From: Chloroflexota bacterium
GTDB lineage: Bacteria; Chloroflexota; UBA11872; VXNJ01
Reading direction: 5' to 3'
NCBI GenBank assembly: GCA_026708165.1
Contig: JAPOVO010000159.1
Coordinates: 1 to 11,842 of the forward strand
DNA: 11,842 bases
Both the position numbers and the translations under genes were made by a program. Shown here one piece after another: positions 1 through 6,413 of this stretch. Below the pieces are notes generated by a model. That model worked only from the letters and a program-made list of their open reading frames with translations, was not told the DNA's origin and ran no database searches. The stretch's first letter is position 1; each line of letters opens with the position of its first letter.

Positions 1-813
1 CTTGTGAACCCCCAGCGCATTGAGGCGGCCCGCCGGGGCGACCCGAACGTCGATGGCCATCGTCAGGCCGAGCATGGCCGGTTCAATCTGCCCCTGGCCG
101 TCGATTCGGGCCACCCAGCTCGAACGCTTGATATGCGGCCTTCGCGTGAACATCGCGACGTAGGCCTGGCCGTCGGGGCCGAAGTCGATCCCGGTCGGCA
201 CCTGGTCGGTCCCCATCGCCTCGGCCACGTTCACGACCCGCTCGCGATTTCGACCGTTCGGCGAGACGCGCATGATGTCGTTCGTCTCGCTGTCCACGAT
301 CCAAAGCCAACCGTCCGGCGCGAAGGCCATGTCGAAGGGGTTCCTGAGCGCCAGGATGTCGATGATCGTGTCGGACATCACGCCGAGATCGTTGAATGAA
401 TGGAGCGGCACGTCCGGCTCGAGAATCAGCACCTTTTGGAACGGGTCGCCCTCACCCTGTCCCATGAGCAGCAGAATCTCGTCGCCGCGCGGCAGGACCG
501 ACGACAGCCCGACGTTTTCGCCCTCCGGATCGAACCCGTATGGCAGACGGTCGATGAGCACGGTCTTGACTCCGCGGGGATCGATGCGCGTGACGCGTCC
601 GGTTGGCTCTTCGCCGGTCCCGTAGCCGGCTTCGGCGACCAGAAGATTGCCCGCAGCGTCAAACGCGATGCCGCGCGGATTGTTCAGCCCTCCGGCGAAC
701 CGGTCCAGGTCCACCAACGAAACGGCCGTCGAGCCGCAGGCCGCGAGACCGGCTCCCGCCGCCGCGGCCATCGCGCCATAAATCAGCTTCCGGCGCGTGA
801 GTGGGCGGTTCAA
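1..813 (-). CDS. Tat-exported lipoprotein, ScyD/ScyE- or SMP-30-like beta-propeller (3' end cut off by window)
   Basis: The frame is open for 271 codons from a TTG at 813 to the left edge, so the C-terminus is missing. The N-terminus is a twin-arginine signal with a lipobox: TRRKLIYG at residues 6-13, a short Ala/Gly-rich hydrophobic stretch, then LAAC at 23-26 with Cys26 as the likely lipidation site. The mature part contains repeated blade-like segments: NNPRGIAFDAAGNLLVAE at 44-61, PFDMAFAPDGWLWIVD at 159-174, and TGIDFGPDGQAYVA at 207-220. Such NxPxGxAFxPDGxLYVxD repeats are typical of NHL/SMP-30/ScyD-ScyE propellers. I infer a membrane-anchored, outward-facing propeller that binds or hydrolyses a small molecule; the exact reaction is unknown. 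There is no in-frame ATG before the signal peptide, and the only internal ATG (Met15) would destroy the Tat n-region, so TTG is chosen although no good Shine-Dalgarno precedes it. An in-frame stop lies further upstream at about 889-891. Confidence 0.78.
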   Translation of the reverse strand, partial: MNRPLTRRKLIYGAMAAAAGAGLAACGSTAVSLVDLDRFAGGLNNPRGIAFDAAGNLLVAEAGYGTGEEPTGRVTRIDPRGVKTVLIDRLPYGFDPEGENVGLSSVLPRGDEILLLMGQGEGDPFQKVLILEPDVPLHSFNDLGVMSDTIIDILALRNPFDMAFAPDGWLWIVDSETNDIMRVSPNGRNRERVVNVAEAMGTDQVPTGIDFGPDGQAYVAMFTRRPHIKRSSWVARIDGQGQIEPAMLGLTMAIDVRVAPAGRLNALGVHK

Positions 814-876
814 TAGTGAGTAGGAACGAATCTCGATGCTCCGTTCGCGGGACCAGATGCAGTCGGCCGTTAGGTG

Positions 877-882
877 ATCATA
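877..882 (-). promoter_or_regulatory. Possible -10 element of the lipoprotein gene
   Basis: On the minus strand this reads TATGAT, five of six matches to the bacterial -10 consensus, about 65 nt ahead of the TTG start of the lipoprotein gene. No convincing -35 lies 16-18 nt upstream. It sits in an AT-richer patch of the 282-nt gap (814-1095) between the lipoprotein and aldolase genes. I see no other feature in that gap apart from the weak candidate promoter of the aldolase gene. Confidence 0.2.
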
Positions 883-1009
883 TGTAGTTTAAGTTCGCCG
901 TATTGAGTCGGGTAACCGGCGGTCGGAGATATAGCGTCGTCCCCGCGCTCGAAACACTGGGGAGATTGGGCCATGACGACGAAGCAGGCCATAGCGCCGA
1001 TCCGCGCCG

Positions 1010-1039
1010 CTGACCGTATCATTCGTTCCAGATCATATT
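1010..1039 (+). promoter_or_regulatory. Weak candidate promoter of the aldolase-SDR operon
   Basis: CTGACC (1010-1015) and CATATT (1034-1039) are each four-of-six matches to -35 and -10 consensus boxes, with an 18-nt spacer. They lie 57 nt or more ahead of the preferred start of the aldolase gene. This is the relatively AT-rich, low third-position-GC part of the gap. The match is weak and could be chance. Confidence 0.18.
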
Positions 1040-1095
1040 CAGCGGACCCCAAAAAAGATGACGCAGGTCCGACCGCAATCGGAGGAACACCCGTA

Positions 1096-1875
1096 ATGGA
1101 AGGTCCTGGAGAGCGCCTGAGCCGGGTTAGGGCGGCGTGGAGCCGCAACGAGGCGGCGCTCGGCGCGGTTTTGACGATGCCGAGCATCCAGATGGCCCAG
1201 GCCATCGCCCGGATGGGGTTCGACTGGGTCGTGGTCGACATGGAGCACTACCCGATGGACACCCGCGACGTGCACGAGACCATCGCCGCGATGGCAGGCG
1301 CCGACGTGACGCCGCTCGTGCGGGTCCACTGGAACGAGCACTGGCTGGCCAAGCCCGCGCTCGACGCCGGCGCGCTGGGGATCGTGTTCCCGATGATCCG
1401 CAACCGGGACGAAGCCGAGGCGGCCGTGGCGGCGGTCAGGTATCCGCCGGAGGGCGTGCGCGGATGGGGTCCTACCTACGCCCAGCTGCGCTGGAATCTC
1501 GGCCTGGAGGAGTATGCGCGGCTGGCGAACGAGGAAATCGTCACGGTCGCACTCATCGAGCACGGCGACGCCGTCCGAAACATCCGCGCGATAGCCGAAA
1601 CTCCCGGACTCGACGTGGCGTTCATAGCGCCCTCCGACCTGGCCGCGACGCTGGGACACCTCGGCGACCCTCAACACCCGGAGGTTCGCGAGGCCGTCGC
1701 GGAGATCGAGCGGGCCGTTCTGGAGACCGACGCCGTTCTGGGCGGAGTAGCCCTGTCGCCGGAGGCCGCGACGCAAATGATCGAGCGCGGCTATCGATTC
1801 CTGAACCTGGGGGCGGACATCAGCCTTCTGCGCAACGCGGCGTCCACTCTGCTCGATTCCATACGAGGCGATTGA
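1096..1875 (+). CDS. HpcH/HpaI family class II aldolase (2-keto-3-deoxy sugar-acid type)
   Basis: A 259-residue protein, the usual length for HpaI/GarL/RhmA aldolases. These are metal-dependent TIM-barrel enzymes that cleave 2-keto-3-deoxy acids to pyruvate (or form them) plus an aldehyde, in the cytoplasm. Visible family features are FDWVVVDMEH at 42-51 (His51, the HpaI His45 position), LVRV with Arg76 (pyruvate-binding Arg70 position), YPPEGVRG at 116-123, the metal Glu155 in ALIEHGD, and Asp181 in APSDLA. The start at 1096 follows GGAGGA (1081-1086). An in-frame ATG at 973 also has a GGGGAG before it, but the 41 intervening codons have only about 54% G/C at third positions, far below the gene body, and add nothing recognisable. 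The SDR gene follows after 49 nt, so the two are probably co-transcribed. Substrate is unknown; 2-keto-3-deoxy-rhamnonate, -glucarate or homoprotocatechuate-type acids are all possible. Confidence 0.9.
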   Translation: MEGPGERLSRVRAAWSRNEAALGAVLTMPSIQMAQAIARMGFDWVVVDMEHYPMDTRDVHETIAAMAGADVTPLVRVHWNEHWLAKPALDAGALGIVFPMIRNRDEAEAAVAAVRYPPEGVRGWGPTYAQLRWNLGLEEYARLANEEIVTVALIEHGDAVRNIRAIAETPGLDVAFIAPSDLAATLGHLGDPQHPEVREAVAEIERAVLETDAVLGGVALSPEAATQMIERGYRFLNLGADISLLRNAASTLLDSIRGD

Positions 1876-1924
1876 TCGGCGCGGAAGTGGTTACCAAGTC
1901 TTATCGGAGAGGCACGGCGGGCTC

Positions 1925-2686
1925 ATGAATCGGCTTGAAGGCAAGGTGGCGCTTATCACCGGCGCAGGCATGGGGATCGGGCGCGAAGCGGCGGTCATGT
2001 TCGCATCGGAAGGCGCGCGGATCGTCGTGGCCGACATCAACGAAGAAGCCGCCCAAGAGACGGTCGGGCTAATCAAAGACGCCGGCGGCGGAGCGGTCGC
2101 CGCGATCGGGGACGTTGCGAGCGAGGACGACGTGCGGCGGATGGTCGAGGAGGGCGTCGAGGCTTTCGGAGAGCTGACCGTGCTCTACGGCAATGCGGGA
2201 GTTCTATGGAAAGACAGGGACCGCTCGGTGCTGGAGACCGACGAAAAGTGGTGGGACAGGGTGATGGACATCAACCTCAAGTCGGCGTTCTGGCTGTGCA
2301 AGTACGGCGTCCCGCACCTGAAGCGCGCGGGCGGCGGCTCGATCATCCTGGCAGGTTCGGTCTCGGCGCTAGCCGGTTTCACCCGCGCCCAGGACGCCTA
2401 TACGGCTGCCAAGGGAGCGCTGATCTCTCTGAGCAAATCGCTGGCGATCCAGTTCGCGCCCGACAACATACGCTGCAACATCGTCCATCCGGGCATAGTC
2501 GATACGCCTCTGCAAGCGCCTTATCTGACGGACGAGATACGCGAGGAGTTCAAGTCGTCGATTCCGCTTGGCCGGATAGCGCAGCCCCGCGAGATAGCCC
2601 ACGCGGCCCTGTTCCTGGCGTCGGACGAAGCCTCCTACATCACCGGCGCGGAGCTGCTGGTCGACGGCGGGTTCATGGCGCAGTAG
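1925..2686 (+). CDS. Classical SDR oxidoreductase
   Basis: A complete 253-residue classical short-chain dehydrogenase/reductase. It has the TGAGMGIG dinucleotide loop at 12-19, Asp37 at the end of beta-2 (ADIN), which favours NAD(H) over NADP(H), GDV at 62-64, and a NAG motif at 90-92 in the form YGNAG. The catalytic tetrad is Asn117 (INLKS), Ser145 (AGSVSA), Tyr159 and Lys163 (YTAAK). HPGIVDTPL follows the active site, and the C-terminus ends in the typical ITGAELLVDGGF. It is cytoplasmic and probably oxidises or reduces a secondary alcohol. A purine-rich GGAGAGG lies at 1906-1912, rather far from the ATG, with GGCGGG nearer. Its position after the HpcH/HpaI aldolase suggests a sugar-acid or aldol-product substrate, as in non-phosphorylative rhamnose/fucose routes; that is inference. 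The gene ends 11 nt from the convergent DUF6807 gene, leaving no room for a separate terminator. Confidence 0.93.
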   Translation: MNRLEGKVALITGAGMGIGREAAVMFASEGARIVVADINEEAAQETVGLIKDAGGGAVAAIGDVASEDDVRRMVEEGVEAFGELTVLYGNAGVLWKDRDRSVLETDEKWWDRVMDINLKSAFWLCKYGVPHLKRAGGGSIILAGSVSALAGFTRAQDAYTAAKGALISLSKSLAIQFAPDNIRCNIVHPGIVDTPLQAPYLTDEIREEFKSSIPLGRIAQPREIAHAALFLASDEASYITGAELLVDGGFMAQ

Positions 2687-2697
2687 CGACCGCGCCG

Positions 2698-3852
2698 CTA
2701 CTCGACCACGACGCGAGGCGGGCGGGCGTAGAGGCGGCCCTGCTCGGCCACGCGTCCCTCGGAGGCGTCCCCCGCGTGGACGTAGACCCGGTAGCGCACC
2801 TGCAGCGACTCTCCCGCAGGAAGCAGGTGCTCGCCGCTGGGGCCGCCCCCCTCGAAGGTGGAGACGGCGATCGGGTTGGTCGTAATGAGGCCGTAGTCGC
2901 GCGCGTGCCAGTAGGTCGGATGGCGGAAGCTCAGGGGATGGTCGAAGATCGCCACGCCCACCGTCCTGCCGTTGACCGGCCCGGAGTAGTCGCACCAGGC
3001 GGCGCGCTTTCCCCACAGATCGCCCTCGTCGACGCCTCCCAGGGAGTTCTCCATGCGGCCGCCCCGCGCAACCTCCATCGAGCCGGCCACCCGCAGGGAG
3101 ATCAGGCCGCCCTCCTTGGTGTCGCCGAAGAGCACGTCCTCGTCGCGGGCGGTAAGAGACAGGTCGATGTCGATGAGCCGCCCCACGGGGAGGCGGTAGA
3201 ACGTCATCTCCCGCCGTTCGCCCAGGAGCGCCCTCCGCCTGTCGGGGGTGGTCCAGTCGGCCAGGGCGACCGCTCGCGCGTAGACGGGACCGCTCATCAG
3301 CGTCTCGAACCGGCGATGGACGGTGTGGCCGCGCCCCTCGCCCTCGGTCCAGTTGTCCACGCCGTTAACGTCGCCGTAGGCGGAGTAGAGGCCCCGGTGC
3401 CAGACGTGGTCCCGGCTCTCTCCCGGAACGTCGTCGATCATTGGAAAGCCGCGGGTGACGGGGTCGCCGTAGGGCCCGATCAGGGGATGAAAGTAGGGCC
3501 GGTGCCGTTGGGCGCCGAAGTAGTAGCTGGTGAAGAGATCGCCGTCGAAATGTACGTCGAGGCGCTCGTCCGTAGTTCGCAGCCGGACCGTCTCCTCAGG
3601 ACTGGACGCCGGGGCGTCCGACAAGACCGCCTCGTACCGCCCGGTCGCATCCGCCTCGATACCCTCCGCGACCCAGGTCAGCAGCGCGCCTTGGCCAATC
3701 GCTTCCAGCTGGCATGGCACGTCCCGGCCGCCGGACGACTCCACCATTCGAACGGAGCGGGCCGACCCCGCGTCCGGCAGCAGGATGCTGACGGGAGCGG
3801 CCCCGCGTATGCCGTCCGCATCCGCAACCGCGATCTTCTTTCTATATTCCAT
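2698..3852 (-). CDS. DUF6807 (PF14100, 'PmoA-like') family protein
   Basis: A 384-residue protein that I recognise as DUF6807, often mislabelled 'methane oxygenase PmoA'; it has no link to methane oxidation. Supporting signatures are RPYFHPLIGPYG at 118-129, TRGFPM at 133-138, DHVWHRGL at 148-155 (usual form DHPHHRGL), YGDVNGVDNW at 159-168, and near the C-terminus a HPTYWHARDYGL segment followed by TTNP. Many His, Trp and Tyr residues in these conserved blocks hint at a ligand or metal pocket, but no activity is established. There is no signal peptide or membrane segment, so it appears cytoplasmic. It starts 17 nt after the stop of the Gfo/Idh/MocA gene at 3870-4973 and no clear Shine-Dalgarno precedes the ATG, so it is probably translated as the second gene of that transcript. 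Family members are often found beside Gfo/Idh/MocA genes, consistent with a carbohydrate-related role. Confidence 0.85.
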   Translation of the reverse strand: MEYRKKIAVADADGIRGAAPVSILLPDAGSARSVRMVESSGGRDVPCQLEAIGQGALLTWVAEGIEADATGRYEAVLSDAPASSPEETVRLRTTDERLDVHFDGDLFTSYYFGAQRHRPYFHPLIGPYGDPVTRGFPMIDDVPGESRDHVWHRGLYSAYGDVNGVDNWTEGEGRGHTVHRRFETLMSGPVYARAVALADWTTPDRRRALLGERREMTFYRLPVGRLIDIDLSLTARDEDVLFGDTKEGGLISLRVAGSMEVARGGRMENSLGGVDEGDLWGKRAAWCDYSGPVNGRTVGVAIFDHPLSFRHPTYWHARDYGLITTNPIAVSTFEGGGPSGEHLLPAGESLQVRYRVYVHAGDASEGRVAEQGRLYARPPRVVVE

Positions 3853-3869
3853 ATATAAGCAGGGCTGGG

Positions 3870-4973
3870 TCAGGCGGAGGGGCCGCCGCCCGCCATTGCC
3901 TCGGAGACCTTGCCGTAGTAGGGATCATCCTCCGTTATCGGCAGACGAACGCGCTCGCCCGTCAGGGCGGCCTTATAGAGGGCGGCGATCAGCTCGATGG
4001 ACTTGCGCCCTTCCTCCCCGGTGACGGCTGAGTCGCGCCTCTCGCGTATAGCGGCCAGCACGTCCTGAATCTGCGCCGCGTGTCCCACGTGCTCCGGCTC
4101 CGGCACGCGGGCCTCCGCCCACTCTCTTAGCTCGGTCTGCTTCGCCTCGTCGCGGGCGGCCATTCCCCGTCCGCGCTCCCTGGCGGCGTGGACGCTCCAC
4201 GGCAGGGAGACGGCGGCCTCTTCGCCGCATATCTCGAAGCGCTCGTTGTTCTGGGGCAGGCAGACGGTGCAGGTGAGCTGGCCCAGCGCCCCGTCCGGGA
4301 ACCTCAGCATGGCGGTTGACAAGTCCTCCACCTCGATGTCGTGGGTAAAGGCGCCCATGTCGGCGGTGACGCTCTCCGGCTGCCGTCCCATAAGCCACAG
4401 GTAGGTATCGACGGCATGGACGGCGTGGTTGATGGTAACCCCGCCGCACTCCTTCTCCCAGGTCCCCCGCCACCAGAGGTCGTAGTAGCTGCGCGCCCGC
4501 CACCAGAGCATGTCCATCTTGCCGAAGAAGATGCGGCCCAGCTTTCCCTCGTCTATAAGTGACTTGGCCAGCAGCACGTCGCGGCGGTAGCGGTACTGGA
4601 AGACCTGGGATAGTAAGCGCCCGCTGGCGCGGGCCGCCTCGATCATAGCGTCGCACTCCCGCAGGCTGCCCGCCATCGGCTTTTCGCAGTACACGTGCTT
4701 GCCCGCGTTCAGCGCGTCGATGCTGTTCCTGGCGTGCTCGAAGGGCGGCGTACATACGCTGACCAGATCGATGTCGTCCCTCGCCAGCATCTCGTGGTAG
4801 TCGGTGTACCAGGCGTCTACGCCGAACTCCGCGGCGGCGGTCCGGGCCGTCTCCTCGTAAATGTCGGCGACGGCTACGATGTGGGCCTCCTCTGGGAAGG
4901 CGTGGTAGGCCGCAGCGTGGGCGCGGGAAATCTGGCCAGACCCTATGATCCCTACGCGTATCGGATCGCCCAT
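3870..4973 (-). CDS. Gfo/Idh/MocA family oxidoreductase (first of four)
   Basis: A 367-residue NAD(P)-dependent oxidoreductase of the glucose-fructose oxidoreductase / inositol dehydrogenase / MocA family. The N-terminal Rossmann fold begins VGIIGSGQISRAH at 7-19 (GxGxxxxxH), Asp37 closes beta-2 (VADIYE), and CEKP at 96-99 carries the conserved lysine. The C-terminal substrate domain has GGVTINHAVHAVD at 177-189, with His186 and Asp189 in the catalytic segment. It is a soluble enzyme without a signal peptide and probably oxidises a sugar or cyclitol hydroxyl. An AGGGA lies about 7 nt ahead of the ATG. It leads a two-gene operon with the DUF6807 gene and is divergent from a second oxidoreductase gene. 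A candidate extended -10 (TGATAGGAT) sits about 36 nt ahead of the start. The subfamily and substrate cannot be decided from sequence alone. Confidence 0.93.
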   Translation of the reverse strand: MGDPIRVGIIGSGQISRAHAAAYHAFPEEAHIVAVADIYEETARTAAAEFGVDAWYTDYHEMLARDDIDLVSVCTPPFEHARNSIDALNAGKHVYCEKPMAGSLRECDAMIEAARASGRLLSQVFQYRYRRDVLLAKSLIDEGKLGRIFFGKMDMLWWRARSYYDLWWRGTWEKECGGVTINHAVHAVDTYLWLMGRQPESVTADMGAFTHDIEVEDLSTAMLRFPDGALGQLTCTVCLPQNNERFEICGEEAAVSLPWSVHAARERGRGMAARDEAKQTELREWAEARVPEPEHVGHAAQIQDVLAAIRERRDSAVTGEEGRKSIELIAALYKAALTGERVRLPITEDDPYYGKVSEAMAGGGPSA

Positions 4974-5008
4974 CTGAAATCCCTGTCTCGCAGTGACGCG
5001 GCGCGTGC

Positions 5009-5017
5009 ATCCTATCA
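5009..5017 (-). promoter_or_regulatory. Candidate extended -10 of the oxidoreductase-DUF6807 operon
   Basis: The minus strand reads TGATAGGAT, that is TGn followed by TAGGAT, an extended -10 form. It would start transcription about 30 nt ahead of the ATG at 4973. No good -35 is visible. The near-identical TGATACGAT precedes the divergent gene. Confidence 0.3.
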
Positions 5018-5050
5018 GGGCGGCGCGTTCTCACAGAGCCGCCGGGGCGG

Positions 5051-5086
5051 GCCCTTCGACCTGGCTCAGGACAGGCCTGTCGAGGT
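5051..5086. repeat. Short palindromic repeat-like element (CTTCGAC...GCTCAGGACAGG type)
   Basis: The stretch reads CCCTTCGACCTGGCTCAGG followed by the perfect 12-nt palindrome GACAGGCCTGTC (5070-5081) and GAGG. CGAC at 5057-5060 can also pair with GTCG at 5079-5082. From memory, sequences of the form CTTCGAC-nn-GCTCAGGACAGGC are dispersed intergenic repeats in Chloroflexota and some other genomes. Only one copy is present in this window, so the repeat status is recall-based inference. It lies between the two divergent candidate promoters, and could act as a REP-like element, an operator or simply a neutral repeat. Confidence 0.45.
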
Positions 5087-5133
5087 AGGAACGCAACCGG
5101 CGGATGGACGGCCCAGGCCGCGCCTCGGGCGGG

Positions 5134-5142
5134 TGATACGAT
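5134..5142 (+). promoter_or_regulatory. Candidate extended -10 of the oxidoreductase-isomerase operon
   Basis: TGATACGAT has the extended -10 arrangement TGn-TACGAT and lies about 30 nt ahead of the ATG at 5173, giving a short leader that contains the Shine-Dalgarno. No -35 match is evident at the usual spacing. Confidence 0.3.
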
Positions 5143-5172
5143 TCGGCCCTACCTAGACGCTGGGAGGTGTCA

Positions 5173-6366
5173 ATGGTCGCCGGAGCAAGGGACACGGTCG
5201 GGCTAGCGATAGTGGGGAGCGGCTTCGCGGCGCGCTTTCACACGGAGAACTATAGACGGGTATACGGCGTGGGCGTCCGTTTCGTGGGAGTCTACAGCCG
5301 GCGCCCCGAGGCCACCGCCGAGTTTGCCGAGGAGTTCGGATTCGAGAGGACGTACGGCAGCCTGGACGAGCTGTTGGCCGATCCCGACGTGGACCTGGTG
5401 GACACCTGCATCCCAAACCGCTTTCACGAGGAGATGGCGGTCAAGGCTCTCCAGGCGGGCAAGCACGTCGTGGTGGAGAAGCCGTTCACCGGCTCATTCG
5501 AGCCCGGCAAGGACCCGGAGGACTGGCAGCGCTGTCTCGACGAGGCGCTGGCCAGCGCCGACCGGATGATCGAAGCGGAGCGGGCGTCGGGCAAGCGAAT
5601 ACTCTACGCAGAGAACCTGGTCTACGCCCCCAGCGTGCAGAAGGCCAGGAACCTCCTGGCCACGGCCGACACCTCCATACTGCGGATGGTCGGCGAGGAG
5701 TCGCACAGTGGCACCCACTCGCCCTACGCCATGCAGTGGACAACCAGCGGGGGCGGCAGCCTCTACAACAAAGGCTGTCACTCGCTCGGCGCGGCCATCT
5801 ACCTCAAGTACGAGGAAGGAATGCGGCGCCTGGGCAGGAGGATCCGGCCTAGCTGGGTGGTCGGCACCGTCGCCAACCTGACCCACAGCGAGGCGTTCAG
5901 GAGCGAATCGCCGGAGAACATCCGCACCGGCTGGAGCGACTGCGAGGACTGGGGTGCGATGGTGCTGGGGTTCGACGACGGCTCGATCGCCCAGATCAGT
6001 GCCGCCGACATGGTTCTCGGTGGCATCCAGAACCTGCTGACCGTGTACGCTGGAAGGGCCACCATACACATCGGCAACTCGCCCAACGACGCCATAATGG
6101 CCTACGCCCCCGACGCGGAGGCCTTCGCCGGGGAGTACATCCGCGAGAAGGTGGAGACGACAGCAGGCTGGCAGTACACCAACCCCGACGAGGACTGGAT
6201 CAACGGCTTCCCCCACGAGGCGCAGGATTTCTGCGAAGTCGCCGCCACCGGCAGGGCACCCGTATGCGACAGCTTCCTGGGCCGCGACGTGGTCGCCGTC
6301 TGCTACGCCGCCTACCTCTCCGCCGCCACCGGCAGGAGGGTAGACGTGCCGACGGAATCAGCGTGA
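5173..6366 (+). CDS. Gfo/Idh/MocA family oxidoreductase (second of four)
   Basis: A 397-residue oxidoreductase. It has AIVGSGFAARFH at 12-23 for dinucleotide binding, a basic SRRPE after beta-2 (42-46), which is more compatible with NADP(H), and VEKP at 101-104. The catalytic segment is GGGSLYNKGCHSL at 193-205, where Lys200 and His203 are the likely catalytic pair. Directly after EKP there is an extra acidic and aromatic stretch, roughly residues 105-130 (FEPGKDPEDWQRCLDE), that the other three family members here lack. It is cytoplasmic and probably acts on a sugar or glycoside. The ATG at 5173 is chosen because GGGAGG (5162-5167) lies 5 nt before it; the in-frame GTG at 5167 overlaps that site. 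The TIM-barrel isomerase-like gene follows after 47 nt. The two probably act in sequence on the same keto-sugar. Confidence 0.93.
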   Translation: MVAGARDTVGLAIVGSGFAARFHTENYRRVYGVGVRFVGVYSRRPEATAEFAEEFGFERTYGSLDELLADPDVDLVDTCIPNRFHEEMAVKALQAGKHVVVEKPFTGSFEPGKDPEDWQRCLDEALASADRMIEAERASGKRILYAENLVYAPSVQKARNLLATADTSILRMVGEESHSGTHSPYAMQWTTSGGGSLYNKGCHSLGAAIYLKYEEGMRRLGRRIRPSWVVGTVANLTHSEAFRSESPENIRTGWSDCEDWGAMVLGFDDGSIAQISAADMVLGGIQNLLTVYAGRATIHIGNSPNDAIMAYAPDAEAFAGEYIREKVETTAGWQYTNPDEDWINGFPHEAQDFCEVAATGRAPVCDSFLGRDVVAVCYAAYLSAATGRRVDVPTESA

Positions 6367-6413
6367 CCAGCCGGCCGCCGACTTGTGACTAGGCATATTT
6401 GGAAGCTCACGGT

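Noticed and set aside
973..1095. N-terminal extension of the HpcH/HpaI aldolase from the ATG at 973
   Set aside because: Although GGGGAG precedes it, third-position G/C is only about 54% over these 41 codons, the residues match no family feature, and GGAGGA with ATG at 1096 gives a family-typical length.
1039..1776. 245-codon minus-strand open frame antisense to the aldolase
   Set aside because: Arg/Val/His-rich shadow of a clear enzyme gene on the other strand, with no recognisable motif.
2698..3852. Particulate methane monooxygenase subunit (PmoA)
   Set aside because: The DUF6807 family has carried this name in databases, but the protein has no membrane helices and no methane-oxidation neighbours.
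2206..3858. 550-codon plus-strand open frame
   Set aside because: It runs out of frame through the SDR gene and antisense to the DUF6807 gene. Its translation is low-complexity Arg/Gly/Pro-rich, a by-product of high G+C.
5494..6216. 240-codon minus-strand open frame inside the second oxidoreductase gene
   Set aside because: Antisense shadow of a gene with complete family motifs.
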